From assembly GCF_900116295.1 (NCBI RefSeq), contig NZ_FPAF01000002.1, positions 226,592 through 290,591 of the forward strand: a stretch of 64,000 nt of DNA, written 5' to 3'. Under the pieces are notes generated by a model. That model made no database searches and was not told the origin of the DNA. It saw only the letters and a program-made list of their open reading frames with translations. Source of the stretch: Bacillus sp. 103mf. GTDB lineage: Bacteria > Bacillota > Bacilli > Bacillales > Bacillaceae_G. The position numbers were made by a program, and so were the translations under genes. Below are positions 29,305-39,282 of this stretch, one piece after another. Numbering within the stretch: the first letter of the stretch is position 1; each line of letters opens with the position of its first letter.

Positions 29305-29907
29305 TTAACACTCCTTCGCTTTTGTGATAAATTTTTTTATTTTCTCGATATCTTTTTTGCCATTTGTTTCTACGCCGCTGCTCACATCAACCATATACGG
29401 CTGAACCATTTCAATCGCTTCTGCAATATTTTCAAGCTGTAATCCGCCAGCTAATATGCATTTTTTTCCAATTGGATTTGACCGCAATAACTCCCATGAA
29501 AATGTTTTTCCATTTCCGCCATGAAACTGCTCTTTCGGACTATCAAATAATATAAAATCAGTTTCATATTCCTCTGCACGTTCTATATCTTCGCGCGAAC
29601 TTACACCGATCGCCTTTATACACGGAATATTCAATCTTTTAATATGGTAATTTTGTTCATCCCCATGCAGTTGTACATGCGTTAAACCACAATATGTTAC
29701 AATATTCTGAATCAATTCAATTGATTCATTTACGAAAACGCCAACTTTCATTACATTCTCCGGGAGTTCTTCAATCATTTGTTTTGCCTGATCTGGCGTA
29801 ATTTTCCGCTTACTTTTCGCAAATACAAACCCAATGGCATCTGCTCCGTATTCACAAACGATTTTTGCTGTTCTTATATCAGTAATACCGCAAATCTTTA
29901 CTTTCAT
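29305..29907 (-). CDS. trpF: Phosphoribosylanthranilate isomerase
   Basis: A 200-residue TIM-barrel for the Amadori rearrangement of phosphoribosylanthranilate. It begins [10 protein letters not shown] (catalytic Cys) and has the general-acid Asp in VDVSSGVE. The start overlaps the trpC stop by four bases (ATGA), and the stop nearly touches trpB. Confidence 0.96.
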   Translation of the reverse strand: MKVKICGITDIRTAKIVCEYGADAIGFVFAKSKRKITPDQAKQMIEELPENVMKVGVFVNESIELIQNIVTYCGLTHVQLHGDEQNYHIKRLNIPCIKAIGVSSREDIERAEEYETDFILFDSPKEQFHGGNGKTFSWELLRSNPIGKKCILAGGLQLENIAEAIEMVQPYMVDVSSGVETNGKKDIEKIKKFITKAKEC

Positions 29908-30665
29908 ATCGTCACCTGCAGCGATTGAAAAAAGTCTCCGACAGACGGTGCTGTCATGAACGCTTCTCCGACAAGAATTCCTTTTGCACCAGCTTTTTTG
30001 ACACGTATAATATCCTCTTTCGTATGAATACCGCTTTCACTAATCCAAAGTACATTTTGTTCATTTAGCCGTTTCCCAAGCTGTTCTGTTATTCTTAAAT
30101 CCACTTCAAATGTTTTCAAATTTCGATTATTTACTCCAATGACATCAGGATTGAGCTCTAATGCTGTTTCTAACTCCTCTTCATTATGAATCTCTACAAT
30201 CGCTTCTAAGCCGAGCTCTTTTACGTACGTATATAGCGCAAATAATTTTTCTTTTGTTAATGCAGCAACAATAAGTAAAATGAGATTTGCTCCCGCATCA
30301 TATGCCTGGTCAATTTGAATTCTATCAATAATAAAATCTTTACATAAAAGTGGTACATTCACATGAGCTCTTGCTGTTTCTAAATCGTGAAAAGAGCCCT
30401 TAAAAAATTGACTATCTGTTAAAACAGAGATTGCCCCTGCACCATTTGTTTCATAGAGCTCTGCTTGTTTAGCGACATCAACATGTAAGTTCATATCCCC
30501 TTTAGACGGTGAAGCACGTTTTATTTCTGCAATTACAGTAAACTTTTGCAGCGCTTCTACGAGAGAATATGATGTACGTTTTTTCTTTGCTGGGATATAC
30601 GTTTCATATAACACCGCTACTTCTTTCTTTTTTTGCTCAATAATTTTCGTTAAAATCGTTTCCAT
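29904..30665 (-). CDS. trpC: Indole-3-glycerol phosphate synthase
   Basis: A 253-residue TIM-barrel with [12 protein letters not shown] (catalytic Lys), LLCKDFIID and [13 protein letters not shown], and [13 protein letters not shown]. It closes the indole ring from CdRP. It follows trpD without a gap. Confidence 0.97.
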   Translation of the reverse strand: METILTKIIEQKKKEVAVLYETYIPAKKKRTSYSLVEALQKFTVIAEIKRASPSKGDMNLHVDVAKQAELYETNGAGAISVLTDSQFFKGSFHDLETARAHVNVPLLCKDFIIDRIQIDQAYDAGANLILLIVAALTKEKLFALYTYVKELGLEAIVEIHNEEELETALELNPDVIGVNNRNLKTFEVDLRITEQLGKRLNEQNVLWISESGIHTKEDIIRVKKAGAKGILVGEAFMTAPSVGDFFQSLQVTI

Positions 30666-31691
30666 TTAGTTCACCCTCTCTAGCTTTTGATGACTTTCAG
30701 CAATTAGTAGATTTAGTTTCTCCAGCGCTCTTCCCGAATCAATACTATGAGCCGCTAAGCGAATGCCCTCTTCAATTGTCACTGCTTTTCCGTTTGCAAA
30801 AAGAGCAAGTCCTGCATTGAATAACACTGTATCACGGTATACGCTCTCTTCTCCGCGCAGCACATTTAATGTAATATTGGCATTTTCCTTTGCATCTCCG
30901 CCTCTAATCGCTTCGTTTTTCACACGTGAAAATCCATACTCTTCTGGAGAAACACTTACTTCCATAATGTTGTTATCTTTTAAAATTGCTACGTGATTTT
31001 CTCCTTGTAAAGATGCTTCATCTAAAAATCCACTGCCATTTACAACAATTGCTCTTTTTCTGCCAAGCTTTTGCAAGACTTCCGCTACAGGAAATAACAT
31101 CTCACGTTTGTAAATACCGACGAACTGTGTTTCTAAGTCAATTGGATTTGTAAGTGGTCCGATTACATTAAAGATTGTTGGAACATTTAATTCCTTTCTT
31201 ACTTTCATAATGCGGCGCAGTGCTGGATGCATCGCCGGTGCAAATAGAAAGGCAATCCCAACGTTCTCTAACAAATAATCAATTTGCTTTGGCGAACACG
31301 CTATGTTCACCCCGAGTTCTTCTAATAAATCTGCACTTCCCGTTTTACTAGAAACGGCGCGGTTTCCATGTTTCGCAATCTTTACGCCTGCACCGGCAAG
31401 TACGAAAGCTGATGTTGTACTCACATTAAACGTTTGCGCCCCGTCTCCTCCTGTTCCGCAATTGTCCATCGCATTTGCAATATGATTAGAAAATGGCAAT
31501 GCTTTTTCACGAAGGGCGCGAACAAGGCCATATATTTCATCCGCTGTTTCCCCCTTTGCCTTTAACAACGCTAAAAAGGCTGCAATCTCACTTTCTAAAA
31601 TATCTTCGTTTAATAAGCTAATACCCGCTTCATACATTTCATGTTCCGTTAAATCTTGCCCTTCTACTAATTTTCGAAGATAACTGTTCAT
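30666..31691 (-). CDS. trpD: Anthranilate phosphoribosyltransferase
   Basis: A 341-residue enzyme with the PRPP-binding [17 protein letters not shown] (residues 76-92) and [21 protein letters not shown]. Joins anthranilate to PRPP. Its start overlaps the trpG stop by four bases. Confidence 0.97.
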   Translation of the reverse strand: MNSYLRKLVEGQDLTEHEMYEAGISLLNEDILESEIAAFLALLKAKGETADEIYGLVRALREKALPFSNHIANAMDNCGTGGDGAQTFNVSTTSAFVLAGAGVKIAKHGNRAVSSKTGSADLLEELGVNIACSPKQIDYLLENVGIAFLFAPAMHPALRRIMKVRKELNVPTIFNVIGPLTNPIDLETQFVGIYKREMLFPVAEVLQKLGRKRAIVVNGSGFLDEASLQGENHVAILKDNNIMEVSVSPEEYGFSRVKNEAIRGGDAKENANITLNVLRGEESVYRDTVLFNAGLALFANGKAVTIEEGIRLAAHSIDSGRALEKLNLLIAESHQKLERVN

Positions 31692-32275
31692 ACTCTCTCC
31701 CCCTCTTTCACATTAGATAAAAATGCCCGTATTAATTTATCACCTTCTTCAGTTGCAATGGATTCCGGGTGAAACTGTAATCCAAAAAGCGGATAGTAAT
31801 GATGACGAACTGCCATGATTTCTCCATCATCCATCGCTGTCGCTAATACATCAAAACAACTAGGAAGATTGCGCTGCCTTGCTACGAGTGAATGATAGCG
31901 CATCGCTGTCAGCGGCTGTTTTACATATGAGAATATCGATGTGCCATTATGTTTTACAAGCGACGTTTTCCCATGTTTGATCTTTTCTGCCTGCACAACT
32001 TCTCCGCCAAAAGCAGTAACAATCGCTTGATGTCCTAGACAAATACCGAGAATCGGAACTGTTTTATAAAAATGTTGAATCACATGAATACAAACCCCTG
32101 CATCTTCCGGCCTTCCAGGTCCTGGTGAAAGAATAATTGCTTTTGGCTTCATGTCCACTAGTTCCTCAATTGTCACTTCATCGTTACGCACTACAACAAT
32201 ATGTTCTGTATGATGACCTAACAATTGATACAAGTTATATGTGAATGAATCATAGTTATCAATTAAGACAATCAT
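31688..32275 (-). CDS. trpG: Anthranilate synthase glutaminase subunit
   Basis: A 195-residue class I glutamine amidotransferase: nucleophile in [11 protein letters not shown] (Cys79), catalytic His and Glu in LQFHPESI. Provides ammonia to TrpE and may also serve para-aminobenzoate synthesis, as in other bacilli. Unlike B. subtilis, where the shared glutaminase lies in the folate operon, the gene is here inside the trp operon. Overlaps trpE by four bases. Confidence 0.95.
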   Translation of the reverse strand: MIVLIDNYDSFTYNLYQLLGHHTEHIVVVRNDEVTIEELVDMKPKAIILSPGPGRPEDAGVCIHVIQHFYKTVPILGICLGHQAIVTAFGGEVVQAEKIKHGKTSLVKHNGTSIFSYVKQPLTAMRYHSLVARQRNLPSCFDVLATAMDDGEIMAVRHHYYPLFGLQFHPESIATEEGDKLIRAFLSNVKEGERV

Positions 32276-33690
32276 TTCATTACCTCCAAGAGCGCTTTTG
32301 CTTTATTTAGCGTTTCTTCATATTCAGCCGCAGGGTTCGAATCATACACAACGCCAGCGCCCGCCTGTACATATGCTTTCTTATCTTTTATAACCATCGT
32401 TCGTATCGCAAGTGCCATATCCATATTGCCTGAAAATGAAATATACCCAACAGCTCCGGCATACACATTTCGCTTTTCTGTTTCTAATTCGTTTATAATT
32501 TCCATTGCTCTAATTTTAGGAGCTCCCGATACAGTTCCTGCTGGTAAGCAATATGCTAATGCATCAAAACAATTCACCTTTTTTCGCAATGTTCCGTAAA
32601 CTTCAGATACAATATGCATAACATGGGAATATTTCTCGATTTTCATATATTTATCTAAATGTACAGAACCGATCTCACTCACCCGGCCAATATCATTTCT
32701 TCCTAAATCAATAAGCATCATATGTTCTGCCCGTTCCTTCTCGTTTGCAAGCAGTTCCTTCGCTATCTTTTCATCCTCTTCTTTTGTTTTTCCGCGCGGC
32801 CTTGTTCCGGCAATTGGATTTGTCATCACCTTTTCATCTCGTACAGAAAGCAAACTTTCTGGTGAAGAGCCAAGTACGACGTAATCTTGAAAATCAATAT
32901 AAAACATATAAGGAGATGGATTCGCGGTGCGAAGACGGCGATATAACGCAAATGGATCTCCTGTAAAATCACTTTGCAAACGCTGTGATAATACAACTTG
33001 AAAGATATCCCCTGCCCGAATATATTCCTTTGCCTGTTCAACCATTTTGTAAAACCTTTCTTCTGTTACAGAAGATGTAAATGATACAGAAGCACACAGC
33101 GCTTTCACCTGCTCCTCTGATTCATGCAGCAATTTTTGCTTATACGTTTGCAGTTGTTCATAAACCTCTTCATACGAGTCCGTATCGCCGCTGCGATATA
33201 CATATACAAATGATAGCTTTTGCCTTACATGATCGTATACGACAAACATGCGGTAAAGCAGCACATGTACTTCTGGAATATTTAAAGGGTCAGAGAGCAT
33301 CTCTCCAATATCTTCATATTGCCGAATAACATCATACCCAATATAGCCAACCGCTCCTCCGCAAAATGGGAATGGACTCTCAACTTTCTCTAATGCAAGA
33401 ACACTTTCTAGCTCCTTTAATACGTTTCCGTTTACCTTTTCTAGCGCACCATTTATCATAATCTCTACTGTCTTACCAATACTTTTTATTTCGCCGTAAG
33501 GATTACATCCTAAATAGGAATAACGACCTTTATCTTGATGAAGCTGCGAACTTTCGAGTAGAAATTTTTTCTCACCTGTAATGCGGCGATATAACGCAAT
33601 CGGTGTCACGCTATCCCCTTCTTCTTCTTGAATAATAAGAAAGGTTTTCCCTTGCTTTTTTTGTATTATAAATTGATCTTTCGTTATCAT
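32272..33690 (-). CDS. trpE: Anthranilate synthase component I
   Basis: A 472-residue chorismate-utilising enzyme. The feedback-site element LLESSQLHQDKGRYSYLG lies near residue 50; the catalytic domain has NPSPYMFYIDF, GSSPESLL, NPIAGTRPRGKT and LIDLGRNDIGRV. The start ATG at 33690 is preceded by AGAGGTG. First gene of trpEGDCFBA, under two tandem Trp T-box leaders. Confidence 0.97.
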   Translation of the reverse strand: MITKDQFIIQKKQGKTFLIIQEEEGDSVTPIALYRRITGEKKFLLESSQLHQDKGRYSYLGCNPYGEIKSIGKTVEIMINGALEKVNGNVLKELESVLALEKVESPFPFCGGAVGYIGYDVIRQYEDIGEMLSDPLNIPEVHVLLYRMFVVYDHVRQKLSFVYVYRSGDTDSYEEVYEQLQTYKQKLLHESEEQVKALCASVSFTSSVTEERFYKMVEQAKEYIRAGDIFQVVLSQRLQSDFTGDPFALYRRLRTANPSPYMFYIDFQDYVVLGSSPESLLSVRDEKVMTNPIAGTRPRGKTKEEDEKIAKELLANEKERAEHMMLIDLGRNDIGRVSEIGSVHLDKYMKIEKYSHVMHIVSEVYGTLRKKVNCFDALAYCLPAGTVSGAPKIRAMEIINELETEKRNVYAGAVGYISFSGNMDMALAIRTMVIKDKKAYVQAGAGVVYDSNPAAEYEETLNKAKALLEVMK

Positions 33691-33717
33691 CACTGTCACC
33701 TCTTTTCCTAAAATAAA

Positions 33718-34000
33718 AAAGTCCCCTGCATATGGAAATATGCAGAGGACGATAAAATTACCGCGGTACCACCTCTTGTTGGATGCAAAGCATCCCGCTT
33801 TTTCAAGTACAATATTATACCCTATCCTTGTAACGGCGGAACCCGGGTTGCCTACTTACAGTTCAGCATACCTCTCGTAAGCCCATTCCGCATATGGCAC
33901 CGCACCGGGCTCTCACCTATCCCCGGCTCTCTGGAACGTCTCCAATATACGTACTCTTCTTACTCATCGATTTATCATATTCATTTTTTCTATACAAAAA
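33718..34000 (-). promoter_or_regulatory. Trp T-box leader, proximal copy
   Basis: Specifier loop GGAA-TGG-G codes Trp. Stem I has AGAGAGCCGGGG and GGTGAGAG. T-box core GGTGGTACCGCGG at 33761-33773. Terminator arms GTCCTCTGCATAT/ATATGCAGGGGAC at 33721-33750. The antiterminator reads TGGT, giving a G-U pair with the G73 expected in tRNA-Trp, unlike the distal copy. Confidence 0.93.
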
Positions 34001-34275
34001 GGGAGTACTCATCCTATAAAAAGGACGGGTACTCCCGTGGTGCCACCTTAATTCGTTACAAAAGTAACGCACTTTTCCGTATCAAAATACAATACGTGTC
34101 TCTTGTAACGATGAGATCCTTTCGCCAAAGCCTACTTCTTTCGTTTCGGTTTGGAAGCTCCGAAGCCCATTCCATATTACTTTCATACTGATTCGCACCA
34201 ACCATCAGCTCTCTGACATGTCCATAATACGTACTCTTCTTCATCAACGCTTGCATTTTTAAATTTGAAATCATT
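34001..34275 (-). promoter_or_regulatory. Trp T-box leader, distal copy
   Basis: Specifier loop TGGAA-TGG-G codes Trp, followed by GGAGC. Stem I has AGAGAGCTGATGG and GGTGCGAA. Core GGTGGCACCACGG; TGGC pairs fully with G73 of tRNA-Trp. Terminator arms GGGAGTAC/GTACTCCC at 34001-34008 and 34029-34036. A tandem trp T-box is known from the B. cereus group and replaces the TRAP control of B. subtilis. Confidence 0.93.
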
Positions 34276-34561
34276 ATATGCTTTTCTTTTTTTGGAAGTC
34301 AATACTTTTAAAAAAAATATTTTTATCTATATATTAAATATTATATTGACAAAATAACTCATTTTTATGTAAAAATAATTAATACTCTATAAAAATAGTT
34401 ATACACTACCCAAAAATCTTTATATTAGTAAAATAATCTATCTTCTAAATACACCCATATTTCTGAAAATTCATATTTAGAAGATAGATTTTTACACATA
34501 ACCATGTTAGATTATAATTATGTAACGCATCAAAAGATACTACTTAGGAAAGGGGACTAAC

Positions 34562-36025
34562 ATGAACACACAGATTTTAATTTCTATTTCGATCTATATG
34601 ATCGGGATGTTAGTAATTGGCTATATTGCCTACAAACGAACATCAAACTTAACAGATTATATGCTTGGCGGGCGTACATTAGGTCCCGCAGTAACAGCAC
34701 TAAGTGCAGGCGCTGCTGATATGAGCGGATGGCTGTTAATGGGGTTACCCGGTGCGATGTTTGCAACAGGTCTAAGCAGCAGTTGGATTGCGATCGGCTT
34801 AACACTCGGCGCTTATGCAAACTGGCTATACATCGCTCCTCGCTTACGTACCTACTCTGAACTTGCAAACAATTCAATTACAATTCCAGAATTTTTAGAA
34901 CATCGTTTCCATGATAAATCTCATATGCTACGCCTTGTTTCCGGACTTGTTATTATGATTTTCTTTACATTTTATGTAGCTTCGGGATTAGTTTCAGGTG
35001 CTGTTCTATTTCGTAATACATTTGGAATGGACTATCATATGGGACTTTTCATCGTTGCCGCTGTTGTTGTAGCTTATACGTTATTTGGCGGGTTCTTAGC
35101 TGTAAGTTGGACAGACTTCGTGCAAGGGATTATTATGGTCGTTGCACTCGTTTTAGTTCCAATTGTAACAATTATGAATGTAAATGGCCTTGGACCAGCA
35201 TTTCATACAATTCAATCTATTGATCCAAACTTATTAAATATCTTTAAAGGTACTTCTGTACTCGGCATTATTTCCTTATTTGCTTGGGGTCTTGGTTATG
35301 TTGGACAACCTCATATTATCGTTCGCTTTATGGCGATTTCATCTGTAAAAGAATTAAAAAGTGCTCGCCGCATCGGCATGAGCTGGATGATTTTCTCTAT
35401 CGTCGGCGCTATGTTTACTGGACTAATCGGGATTGCATATTATGCTGACATGGGCAAAAAATTAGCAGATCCAGAAACGGTTTTCATTGAGCTTGGAACA
35501 ATTTTATTCCATCCACTTATTACTGGTTTCTTACTAGCTGCTATTTTAGCAGCAATTATGAGTACAATTTCTTCACAGCTTCTTGTTACATCAAGTGCGG
35601 TAACAGAAGATTTATACCGAACATTTTTCCGCCGCTCTGCAACGGACCGCGAACTTGTTTTTGTGGGACGTATGGCCGTTCTTATTATCGCTCTAGTAGC
35701 AAGCGGACTTGCCTTTAAACAAAATGACACAATCCTAGCACTTGTTGGTTACGCTTGGGCAGGTTTCGGTTCCTCATTTGGACCAGTTGTTTTATTAAGC
35801 TTGTACTGGAAGCGAATGACGAAATGGGGCGCTCTTGCTGGTATGATCGCTGGTGCAACAACCGTTATCGTGTGGACACAATTTAAGTTTTTAAAAGATA
35901 TGCTATATGAAATGATTCCTGGTTTTGCTGCGAGCTTACTCGTTATTATTATTGTAAGCCTATTAACAAAACCATCAGAAGATGTTCAAAAAGAATTTGA
36001 AGAGTTCGAAAAAATAGCTTCTTAA
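34562..36025 (+). CDS. putP: Sodium/proline symporter
   Basis: A 487-residue member of the sodium:solute symporter family with about thirteen membrane segments. SNLTDYMLGGRTLGPAVTALSAGAADMSGWL (TM2 region) includes the Ser/Ala/Asp residues lining the PutP sodium and proline site, and the GWGLGYVGQPHI-like segment lies near residue 240. Imports proline for nutrition or osmoprotection. A GGAAAGGGG site precedes the ATG, and a strong terminator follows. Confidence 0.94.
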   Translation: MNTQILISISIYMIGMLVIGYIAYKRTSNLTDYMLGGRTLGPAVTALSAGAADMSGWLLMGLPGAMFATGLSSSWIAIGLTLGAYANWLYIAPRLRTYSELANNSITIPEFLEHRFHDKSHMLRLVSGLVIMIFFTFYVASGLVSGAVLFRNTFGMDYHMGLFIVAAVVVAYTLFGGFLAVSWTDFVQGIIMVVALVLVPIVTIMNVNGLGPAFHTIQSIDPNLLNIFKGTSVLGIISLFAWGLGYVGQPHIIVRFMAISSVKELKSARRIGMSWMIFSIVGAMFTGLIGIAYYADMGKKLADPETVFIELGTILFHPLITGFLLAAILAAIMSTISSQLLVTSSAVTEDLYRTFFRRSATDRELVFVGRMAVLIIALVASGLAFKQNDTILALVGYAWAGFGSSFGPVVLLSLYWKRMTKWGALAGMIAGATTVIVWTQFKFLKDMLYEMIPGFAASLLVIIIVSLLTKPSEDVQKEFEEFEKIAS

Positions 36026-36027
36026 TA

Positions 36028-36072
36028 AAAAACAATCCCTGCTTTTGTACAATAGAAGCAGGGATTGTTTTT
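36028..36072 (+). terminator. Terminator of putP
   Basis: AACAATCCCTGCTT/AAGCAGGGATTGTT with T-run; symmetric, so it may work in both directions. Confidence 0.9.
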
Positions 36073-36073
36073 T

Positions 36074-36265
36074 ATATTAATCCATTTTAATTTTTCAACA
36101 TGCAAATCACTGCTATACGGAACAAACAGTGGCCCCTACTTGCTTTCTCCCTTTGTTTTACACTTTGCACGTGGTAGGACCGCTTCTATGCACGGCCAGA
36201 TGCTCTCGCCCACCTGAAAAGAAAGGGGTTTTTTATGTCAGTTTTTCAATTTGTATTTACATATT
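36074..36265 (+). repeat. Dispersed bcr-like repeat, copy D
   Basis: Runs from ATTAATCCATTTTAATTTTTC to GTCAGTTTTTCAATTTGTATT, with the family blocks in between; the AAAAGGCCCTG segment is shortened. Confidence 0.75.
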
Positions 36266-36529
36266 ATTGTACTGAATTTTCTGCAAATTAACAAATTCTT
36301 TATATTACCTTAAATTATTTCTAACATTCTTTGTATATAGTATAACTAAGAACATGATACAGAAGGACTAAATCAATGTTACAAATTAATATCCAAACAA
36401 AAGAGAAACACCTAAAAAGAGTAAATGCAAGAAAAAGTGTACTAAAGTGGAGATTTAGAGGGTTGTATTTCCTATGAATGACCACACATGAATACTTTTG
36501 TGTATATTTTTTGAAGGAGGACATTTTTT

Positions 36530-36907
36530 ATGCAATCACCATTTCACTCACAAAAACACCTTACATCTTCTCCATGTGCTGCAATACAAACAGATCTGCC
36601 TCATATTACCATTATTCCTTCCATTGTGCCGGTCATTGGTATACAACTGCACAAAGCTAAGTTAAAATTAAAAGCTGGGCAACGTGCGGAACTTACAGCA
36701 ACTGTCCTTCCTTCTCAAGCAAGTAACCAGGAGATCATTTGGACGTGCATGAACCCCCATATTGTAGAGATTCATACCGAAAAACAGAAAGCAACTGTAA
36801 TAGGAAAACAAGCTGGCCGAGCTGTTATTATTGTCACAACCGCAGAAGGTAAATTTCGTGATCTATGTATTGTCCACGTTCAGCCGTATATGACAAAACC
36901 AAAATAA
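36530..36907 (+). CDS. BIG2-type Ig-like domain protein
   Basis: A 125-residue protein after a strong AAGGAGGAC site. Residues 48-118 form a bacterial Ig-like group 2 domain: GIQLHKAKLKLKAGQRAELTATVLPSQASNQEIIWTCMNPHIVEI, then GKQAGRAVIIVTT. No signal peptide or anchor is visible, unusual for a fold mostly found on cell surfaces. It may be a spore or phage-derived structural protein. Single gene. Confidence 0.8.
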   Translation: MQSPFHSQKHLTSSPCAAIQTDLPHITIIPSIVPVIGIQLHKAKLKLKAGQRAELTATVLPSQASNQEIIWTCMNPHIVEIHTEKQKATVIGKQAGRAVIIVTTAEGKFRDLCIVHVQPYMTKPK

Positions 36908-36992
36908 AGTGAAACTTCCGTCAGTGGGGGGTCTTCTTTGCTTCTCTCTGAATCTTGAGGTGGGGGTCTTACTGCCCACAAATAGCGGGATA
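36905..36992 (+). repeat. Dispersed hairpin repeat family 2
   Basis: Shortened copy with GTGAAACTTCCGTCAGTGGGG, GAATCTTGAGGTGGGGGTCTT and ACTGCCCACAAATAGCGGGA, as at 38.03-38.14 kb. Confidence 0.65.
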
Positions 36993-37024
36993 AAGCGCAA
37001 CTTCCAATAATGGAAGTTGCGCTT
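36993..37024. terminator. Perfect 14-bp hairpin, bidirectional terminator
   Basis: AAGCGCAACTTCCA and TGGAAGTTGCGCTT around ATAA, between convergent genes. Confidence 0.8.
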
Positions 37025-37091
37025 ATGTTCAATTCTACTAATTATATCTTTATAATTTTTTTCATCTATTCATGAGATAGAGCTCTTATGA

Positions 37092-38003
37092 TTATGTCTC
37101 TTGTGTATATACCATGCCTTCTACCGGCTCTTTATATGTACGCCTTTGTTGTTGTAATAAAAAGATACATACGCCGCATAATACAAGAATGCTTCCTACC
37201 ACTTGCGTAGAATTTAATTTTTCACCAAGTAAAAAGAAAGCAAGGATCATCGCACCAACAGGCTCACCTAAAATACTCATAGAGATTGTTGTTGCATTTA
37301 CATAATTCAATAGCCAATTATTAATCATTTGAGATACAGTCGGTACAGTTGCAAGTAAGAAGAATACAGTCCAGTCCCATGATGAATACCCTGTAAATGG
37401 AATTTGTAGCATCATATTATATACACTTAAAAATAACGCCGCAAATGTAAAGACAGTAAAACTATAAATCCAATGCGATACTTTTTTCACTGTCGTTTGC
37501 CCAATAAATAAATATCCAACCACTGCAATTACACTCAAAAATGATAGTATATCTCCTAAGACTGCTTCTTTGCTTAGTCCTAAATCTCCCCATCCAATAC
37601 ACCCTACACCAATAATTGCAATTCCCATTGTTGCAAGTGAAATGAGTGTTGTTCTTTCTTTAAATAAGAAAAATCCTCCAATGAGAGATACGAGTGGTTG
37701 TAATGCTAAAATTATCGTAGAACTTGCAACTGTTGTAAATTTTAACGATGCAAACCATAGAAGAAAATGTAGTGCTAAAAAGAAACCGGATCCAATTAAA
37801 AATCCCCAGTCTTTCTTCTCAATTCTCGTAAATTCCTCTCTTTTCTTCCATACAATCGGAATCATAATAATTACAATAATCCATAAACGATACATACTTA
37901 AAATAGAAGATGGTGCTGTGGACATTTTTACAAAAATAGCCGCAAATGAAATCGTAATAATCGAAATCGCTAGCGGCAGTGCTATTGATTGTTGCTGCTT
38001 CAT
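37092..38003 (-). CDS. EamA/DMT family transporter
   Basis: A 303-residue protein with ten membrane segments and two EamA repeats (about 10-140, 153-288). The second repeat contains SMSILGEPVGAMILAFFLLGE. Unrelated in detail to the DMT protein at 3.6 kb. Substrate unknown. AAGGAG lies eight bases before ATG. Confidence 0.9.
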   Translation of the reverse strand: MKQQQSIALPLAISIITISFAAIFVKMSTAPSSILSMYRLWIIVIIMIPIVWKKREEFTRIEKKDWGFLIGSGFFLALHFLLWFASLKFTTVASSTIILALQPLVSLIGGFFLFKERTTLISLATMGIAIIGVGCIGWGDLGLSKEAVLGDILSFLSVIAVVGYLFIGQTTVKKVSHWIYSFTVFTFAALFLSVYNMMLQIPFTGYSSWDWTVFFLLATVPTVSQMINNWLLNYVNATTISMSILGEPVGAMILAFFLLGEKLNSTQVVGSILVLCGVCIFLLQQQRRTYKEPVEGMVYTQET

Positions 38004-38027
38004 ATGTTGTCTCCTTATCTATATAAA

Positions 38028-38142
38028 GTGAAACTTCCGTCAGTGGTTTTTTTCATCCCCCACTGACGGAAAGCCCTCACCTATCTTCTTTGCTCTCTGA
38101 ATCTTGAGGTGGGGGTCTTACTGCCCACGAATAGCGGGATAA
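38028..38142 (+). repeat. Dispersed hairpin repeat family 2, best-preserved copy
   Basis: First stem CTTCCGTCAGTGG/CCACTGACGGAAAG; second stem CCCTCACCT/GAGGTGGGGG; then CTTACTGCCCACGAATAGCG. The second stem resembles the end hairpins of the IS605-type element at 4.6-6.6 kb. It abuts copy E of the bcr-like family directly. Confidence 0.7.
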
Positions 38143-38340
38143 ATCCATTGTGATTTTTCAACATATAAGTCGCGGCTATGTAGATCAAAACATGATCGCT
38201 ACTTGCTTCCTCCCTTTGTTTTAAACATTGCACGTGGCAGGAAAAAGCCCTGACCGCTTCAATGCATGGCCAGGTGCTCTCGTCCACCTTAAAAGAAAAG
38301 GGGTTTTATGTCATTTTTTCACTTTGTATTTATATAAGCA
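38143..38340 (+). repeat. Dispersed bcr-like repeat, copy E
   Basis: Full-length form: ATAAATCCATTGTGATTTTTC ... CATATAAGTCGCGGCTATG ... CACGTGGCAGGAAAAAGCCC ... GGCCAGGTGCTCTCGTCCACC ... GGGGTTTTATGTC ... TTTGTATTTATATAA. Ends are inverted relatives of one another. Confidence 0.8.
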
Positions 38341-38457
38341 AAATTCTCATTTCATTATAGCCCTTTCTTCCAATACTGAATACTAATTTTTTAGATTCTT
38401 CTCATTCTTATGCTAAAATAAAGTTGTAGTAACTTTTTACTTAGGGGAGATTACACG

Positions 38458-39189
38458 ATGACACAAACAATAGGAAAAATTGAAGAACTAACATTTTACA
38501 GCAAATCATTGCAAGAAGAACTGACGCTTCTCGTTTATTTACCTGCAAATTTCACGCCGCTTCATAAGCACACCATTGTAATTGCACAAGATGGAAGAGA
38601 TTATTTTCAACTCGGAAAAGCCCATCGCGTTATAGAGTCACTTCGCGAAACAGAGGAAATTGATCGAACGATTATTGTTGGTATTCCATATAAGGATGTA
38701 CACAACCGAAAAGAAAAATATCATCCAAACGGATCGCAAAATGACATGTACATTCGCTTTTTAGCTCATGAACTCGTTCCATATTTAGATGAGCAGTACC
38801 CAACGTATCAAATGGGGAAAGGCCGCGTTTTAATCGGGGATTCTTTAGGCGGTACAGTTTCATTTATGACAGCACTTATGTATCCGCATACATTTGGAAA
38901 AGTAATCATGCAGTCACCGTTTGTAAATGAATCTGTACTAGAGCGTGCTCAAGCATTTACGCAACCACACATGTTAGATTTATATCACATCATCGGTACA
39001 GAAGAAACTGACGTAAAAACGACAGATGGTAATATTTCAGATTTTGTGGCGCCGAACCGCGAGCTACATTCTCTTCTTACTGAAAGAGGATTTACAACTT
39101 ATTACGAAGAATTTGATGGCAATCACACATGGAAATATTGGCAAAAAAACTTACCGCATGCATTTTCTCATATGCTAGCGCTGAAATAA
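38458..39189 (+). CDS. yjcH: Alpha/beta-hydrolase esterase, YjcH-like
   Basis: A 243-residue putative esterase of the Fes/esterase-D type. Nucleophile Ser in LIGDSLGGTVS (about 126-136) and catalytic His in DGNHTWKYWQ (about 227). Substrate unknown. The following two genes are yjcG and yjcF homologues, the same set (order yjcF-yjcG-yjcH on the B. subtilis map), supporting the name. GGGGAG site before ATG. Confidence 0.85.
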   Translation: MTQTIGKIEELTFYSKSLQEELTLLVYLPANFTPLHKHTIVIAQDGRDYFQLGKAHRVIESLRETEEIDRTIIVGIPYKDVHNRKEKYHPNGSQNDMYIRFLAHELVPYLDEQYPTYQMGKGRVLIGDSLGGTVSFMTALMYPHTFGKVIMQSPFVNESVLERAQAFTQPHMLDLYHIIGTEETDVKTTDGNISDFVAPNRELHSLLTERGFTTYYEEFDGNHTWKYWQKNLPHAFSHMLALK

Positions 39190-39282
39190 TATACAGTATT
39201 ATTCAGAATCATCTGATATAATAAAAAAGAGTTCTTTTTTCACACAGACATTTTACGTTCAGACAAGGGGAGGAATTTAGAG

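Noticed and set aside
36376-36477. 33-codon frame MLQINIQTKEKHLKRVNARK before the BIG2 gene
   Set aside because: No clear ribosome site, low-complexity basic composition, and no recognisable relatives.
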